Below, piece by piece: positions 1-7,144 of a stretch of DNA of 7,144 bases. Each line of letters begins with the position of its first letter. Positions within the stretch are counted from its first letter, which is position 1. The position numbers and the translations under genes were made by a program. The stretch comes from JBFGCA01 sp041567315 (GTDB taxonomy: Bacteria > Acidobacteriota > Thermoanaerobaculia > Multivoradales > JAHEKO01). A model generated the notes under the pieces. That model was not told the DNA's origin. It saw nothing but the letters and a program-made list of their open reading frames with translations, and did not search any database. The stretch covers positions 1-7,144 of the forward strand of contig JBFGCA010000168.1 of assembly GCA_041567315.1 (NCBI GenBank), given 5' to 3'.

Positions 1-72
1 GCCTGGGCGGACGGTTTCGCCTGGGCGGACGGTTTCGCCTGGGCGGACGGTTTCGCCTGGGCCGACGGGGTC
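1..72 (+). repeat. 18-bp direct tandem repeat, three perfect copies plus one degenerate copy
   Basis: The unit GCCTGGGCGGACGGTTTC occurs at 1-18, 19-36 and 37-54 with no mismatch. A fourth copy at 55-72 matches for its first eight bases and then diverges to GCCGACGGGGTC in the rest. The array starts at the window edge and so may continue upstream. It is in frame and encodes AWADGF units. Identity at synonymous positions points to recent slippage or unequal crossing-over rather than old, selected protein repetition. Confidence 0.95.
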
Positions 73-132
73 GACTGGAGCGCCGCGCTGGTCGAACCCG
101 TGTCCACCAACGACTGGGTGGAGCAGGAGTAG
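1..132 (+). CDS. C-terminal end of an unidentified protein with WADGF-type tandem repeats (partial, 5' end outside window)
   Basis: An open frame runs from the first base to a TAG at 130-132 and gives 43 residues. The visible part is three identical six-residue units (Ala-Trp-Ala-Asp-Gly-Phe), a fourth variant unit ending in Gly-Val, and a non-repetitive tail rich in Trp, Asp and Glu that ends VEQE. Codon use is strongly GC at third positions, like the downstream genes, which supports it being coding. From memory, similar Trp/Asp/Gly short repeats occur at the C-termini of some secreted subtilisin-like (S8) serine proteases in high-GC environmental bacteria. No catalytic domain is visible here, so that identity is only a suggestion. 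The gene lies 27 bases upstream of the sensor kinase, in the same reading frame, with no terminator between them, so co-transcription is plausible. Confidence 0.65.
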   Translation, partial: AWADGFAWADGFAWADGFAWADGVDWSAALVEPVSTNDWVEQE

Positions 133-159
133 GCGGCCCCCGGGGCCGGGGCCGGGCCG
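125..159 (+). promoter_or_regulatory. Putative translation-initiation region of the sensor kinase: distant Shine-Dalgarno plus GC hairpin
   Basis: The 27-base gap has no usable Shine-Dalgarno sequence at normal spacing from ATG 160. The only good match is AGGAG at 125-129, inside the last codons of the upstream gene and 30 bases from the ATG. Bases 134-140 (CGGCCCC) are perfectly complementary to 148-154 (GGGGCCG), giving a seven-pair all-GC stem with a seven-base loop. If it forms, the unpaired distance between AGGAG and ATG falls to 9 bases. The pairing is read from the sequence; the functional role is inference. Translational coupling to the upstream gene is an alternative. There is no T-run, so this is not an intrinsic terminator. 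Confidence 0.3.
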
Positions 160-5150
<4,991 letters not shown>

Positions 5151-5154
<4 letters not shown>

Positions 5155-7144
5155 GCGCCTCACACGCCGCCGGCCCCGGCCCGTCCACCGTCCTGGTGGT
5201 CGACGACGATCCGCTGACCCGGCTGCTGGCCCGCGAGTCGCTGGAGCAGTCGGGCTTCGTGGTCGACGAAGCGGCCGACGGCGGGCAGGCGCTCGAGCGG
5301 TTCACCGGGGCGCCGCCGGATCTGGTGCTGCTCGACGTCAACATGCCGGTCAAGGACGGCTTCACGGTCTGCGCCGAGCTTCGCGCCGGCAGCGGCCGCC
5401 ACACGCCGATCCTGATGATGACCGGTCTCGACGACCTCGACTCCATCCGCCGCGCCTACGACGTCGGCGCCACCGACTTCATCAACAAACCGATCAATTG
5501 GGTGATCCTCGCCCACCGGGTGGAGTACATGCTGCGGGCCAGCCGCGACGCCGCCCGCCTGCGCGACAGCCAGGCCCAGCTGGCCAACGCCCAGCGCATC
5601 GCCCGGCTCGGCTACTGGGAGTGGCAGACGGCGAGCGACGAGCTGGTCTGCTCGGAGCAGGTCTGCCGGATCCTCGGGCGCCCGGCGGGGGAGCCCCTGC
5701 TGCCCCGCTCGGCCTACCTCGAGCTGGTCCATCCGGCGGACCGGGCGGCGGTGCGCGCCCAGTTCCGCCGGCTCCTCGAGGGGTCGGGCGCCCCCGAGCT
5801 CGAGTACCGGATCGTGCGGCCCGACGGCAGCGAGCGCCACGTCCGGCAGCAGACCGAGGCGGCGGCCGAGGAGCGGGGCGCCGCCCACCGCGTCGCCGCC
5901 ACCATCCAGGACGTGACGGAGCACAAGCGGGCCGAGGACAAGATCCGCTTCCTCTCCTACTTCGACGGTCTGACCGGTCTGCCCAACCGCCGCGCCGTCG
6001 ACGAGCGGCTGCGGCTGGCGATCGACGCCGCCGCCCGGCACCGGCGGCTGGTGGCGGTGCTCTTCCTCGACCTCGACCGCTTCCAGCGCATCAACGACAC
6101 CTTTGGTCACCCCGCCGGCGACGAGCTGCTCCGCGAGGTGGCCGAACGGCTGCTGGCCAGCGTGCGCTCGTCGGACTGCGTCGGGCGGCCGGTGGGCGAG
6201 GCCGGGCACCTGGTGGCCCGCTTCGGCGGCGACGAGTTCGTGGTGCTCCTGGGCGAGGTGGCCTCGGCCGAGAGTGCCGGGATGGTGGCCGGCCGGCTGT
6301 CGCAGATCCTGGCGGCGCCGTTCCACATCGAGGGCCGCGAGGTGTTCGTGACCTCCAGCATCGGCATCACCGTGTTCCCCCAGGACGGCCGCGACCCCGA
6401 GACCCTGTTCAAGAACTCCGACGCCGCCATGAGCTACGCCAAGCAGCGCGGCCGCAACAACTTCCAGTTCTACAACGCGGCGATGACCTCGCTGTCGATG
6501 GAGCGCCTGGTGCTGGAGGGCGAGCTGCGCCGCGGGCTCGAGCGCGAGGAGTTCGAGCTCCACTACGAGCCGCTGATCGGCGCCGCGGACGGCGGGCTGG
6601 CGGGGGCCGAGGCGCTGCTGCGCTGGCGCCATCCGGAGCGCGGCCAGGTGCTGCCCGGCCGGTTCATCGGCGCCGCCGAGGAGTGCGGGCTGATCGTCGA
6701 GCTCGGCGCCTGGGTGTTGGACGCGGCCTGCCGCCAGATGAAGAGCTGGCGCCAGGCGGGGGCCGGACTGAAGCGGATGTCGGTCAACCTCTCGAGCCGC
6801 CAGTTCGGGGACGACGGCTTCCTGGCGGCGGTGGCCGGGGCGGTTGAGGGCTATGGCCTCGAGCCCGGCGCCCTCGACCTGGAGCTGACCGAGAGCATGA
6901 TCGTCCACGGCCGGGGCGACGCGGTCGCCACCCTCAAGGTCCTCAAGTCGCTGGGCGTGCGGCTCACCCTGGACGACTTCGGGACCGGCTACTCGTCGCT
7001 CAGCTATCTGCAGCGGTTTCCGCTCGACGCCCTCAAGATCGATCGCACCTTCATCGCCGGCATCCCGGACGACCCCGATCACGTGGCCCTGACCCGCGCC
7101 ATCCTGGCGATGGCGCGCAGCCTGGGGCTGGCGGTGGTGGCGGA
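5151..7144 (+). CDS. Response regulator with REC-PAS-GGDEF-EAL domains, cyclic-di-GMP turnover (partial, 3' end outside window)
   Basis: The frame stays open from ATG 5151 to the edge (664 full codons). The predicted protein is cytoplasmic, with no signal peptide or membrane helix. The receiver (about 12-128) has D18/D19/D20, phospho-acceptor D62, T91 and K113. A PAS_3-like domain spans about 140-258. The GGDEF domain (about 265-440) has DGLTGLPNRR, metal-site D307, N315, D324 and an exact GGDEF at 359-363, so diguanylate cyclase activity is expected. The EAL domain starts near 453, with EAL at 487-489, N546, E578/E581, DDFGTG at 608-613 and K629, so phosphodiesterase activity is expected if the missing end is normal. 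The last two bases (GA) fit the Glu codon of the usual VVAEGVE motif. Oddities are an 11-residue insertion before GGDEF, Q312 where Lys is usual, and YEP (E473) in place of YQP. It overlaps the upstream kinase gene and is its likely phosphorelay target. Confidence 0.95.

Noticed and set aside
1..72. CRISPR array
   Set aside because: The 18-bp units are directly adjacent with no spacers and are in frame within a coding region.
130..132. Upstream gene and kinase as one gene split by an in-frame TAG
   Set aside because: The two share a frame, but ATG 160 is followed at once by a good signal peptide and a standard propeller N-terminus. The upstream tail also ends naturally, so two genes are more likely than a nonsense mutation.
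133..159. Intrinsic terminator or G-quadruplex in the GC-rich gap
   Set aside because: A GC stem is possible but no T-run follows it, so it is not an intrinsic terminator. Only three runs of three or more G are present (142-145, 148-151, 154-156), one short of a standard quadruplex.
5498..6847. 449-codon forward-strand frame overlapping the GGDEF-EAL gene
   Set aside because: Out of frame with the conserved GGDEF and EAL motifs, and Arg/Pro/Gly-rich without a domain. The true gene is the frame starting at 5151, which runs off the edge without a stop.
5160..7082. 640-codon reverse-strand open frame opposite the response regulator
   Set aside because: Shadow of the REC-PAS-GGDEF-EAL frame: no domain, biased composition, and complete overlap with conserved catalytic motifs on the forward strand.

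Overview
The window is very GC-rich, and third codon positions are almost all G or C. It holds three same-strand genes packed tightly together: the tail of one gene, one complete very large gene, and a third gene that runs off the right edge. The high GC, the giant periplasmic-propeller hybrid kinase, the GGDEF subtype and the repetitive WADGF-type tail suggest a high-GC environmental Gram-negative bacterium. Acidobacteriota (Thermoanaerobaculia/Holophagae-like) or a delta-proteobacterial relative is my best guess. That placement is inference from style, not from a marker gene.

Layout. Bases 1-132 are the 3' end of a protein whose C-terminus carries perfect 18-bp tandem repeats (AWADGF units). 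A 27-base gap follows. Bases 160-5154 encode a 1664-residue hybrid sensor kinase. In order it has a signal peptide, 14 two-component-regulator propeller blades (most simply two seven-bladed propellers), a Y_Y_Y domain, one membrane helix, a coiled coil, PAS, HisKA, HATPase_c, REC1, REC2 and Hpt. Its stop codon overlaps the start of the next gene (ATGA at 5151-5154). That gene, 5151 to beyond 7144, encodes REC-PAS-GGDEF-EAL, a response regulator with both cyclic-di-GMP synthesis and breakdown modules. It is open at the right edge, cut inside the EAL domain.

How the genes fit together. All phosphotransfer residues needed for a full relay are present: H1017, then D1308 and/or D1446, then H1604 in the kinase, then D62 in the overlapping response regulator. 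The simplest reading is a self-contained phosphorelay in which a periplasmic ligand read by the double propeller sets the activity of a c-di-GMP enzyme. This differs from the well-known Bacteroidetes propeller hybrids, which end in an AraC-type DNA-binding domain and act directly on transcription. No promoter, intrinsic terminator, RNA gene, mobile element or CRISPR array was seen. The long reverse-strand reading frames are GC-driven shadows.
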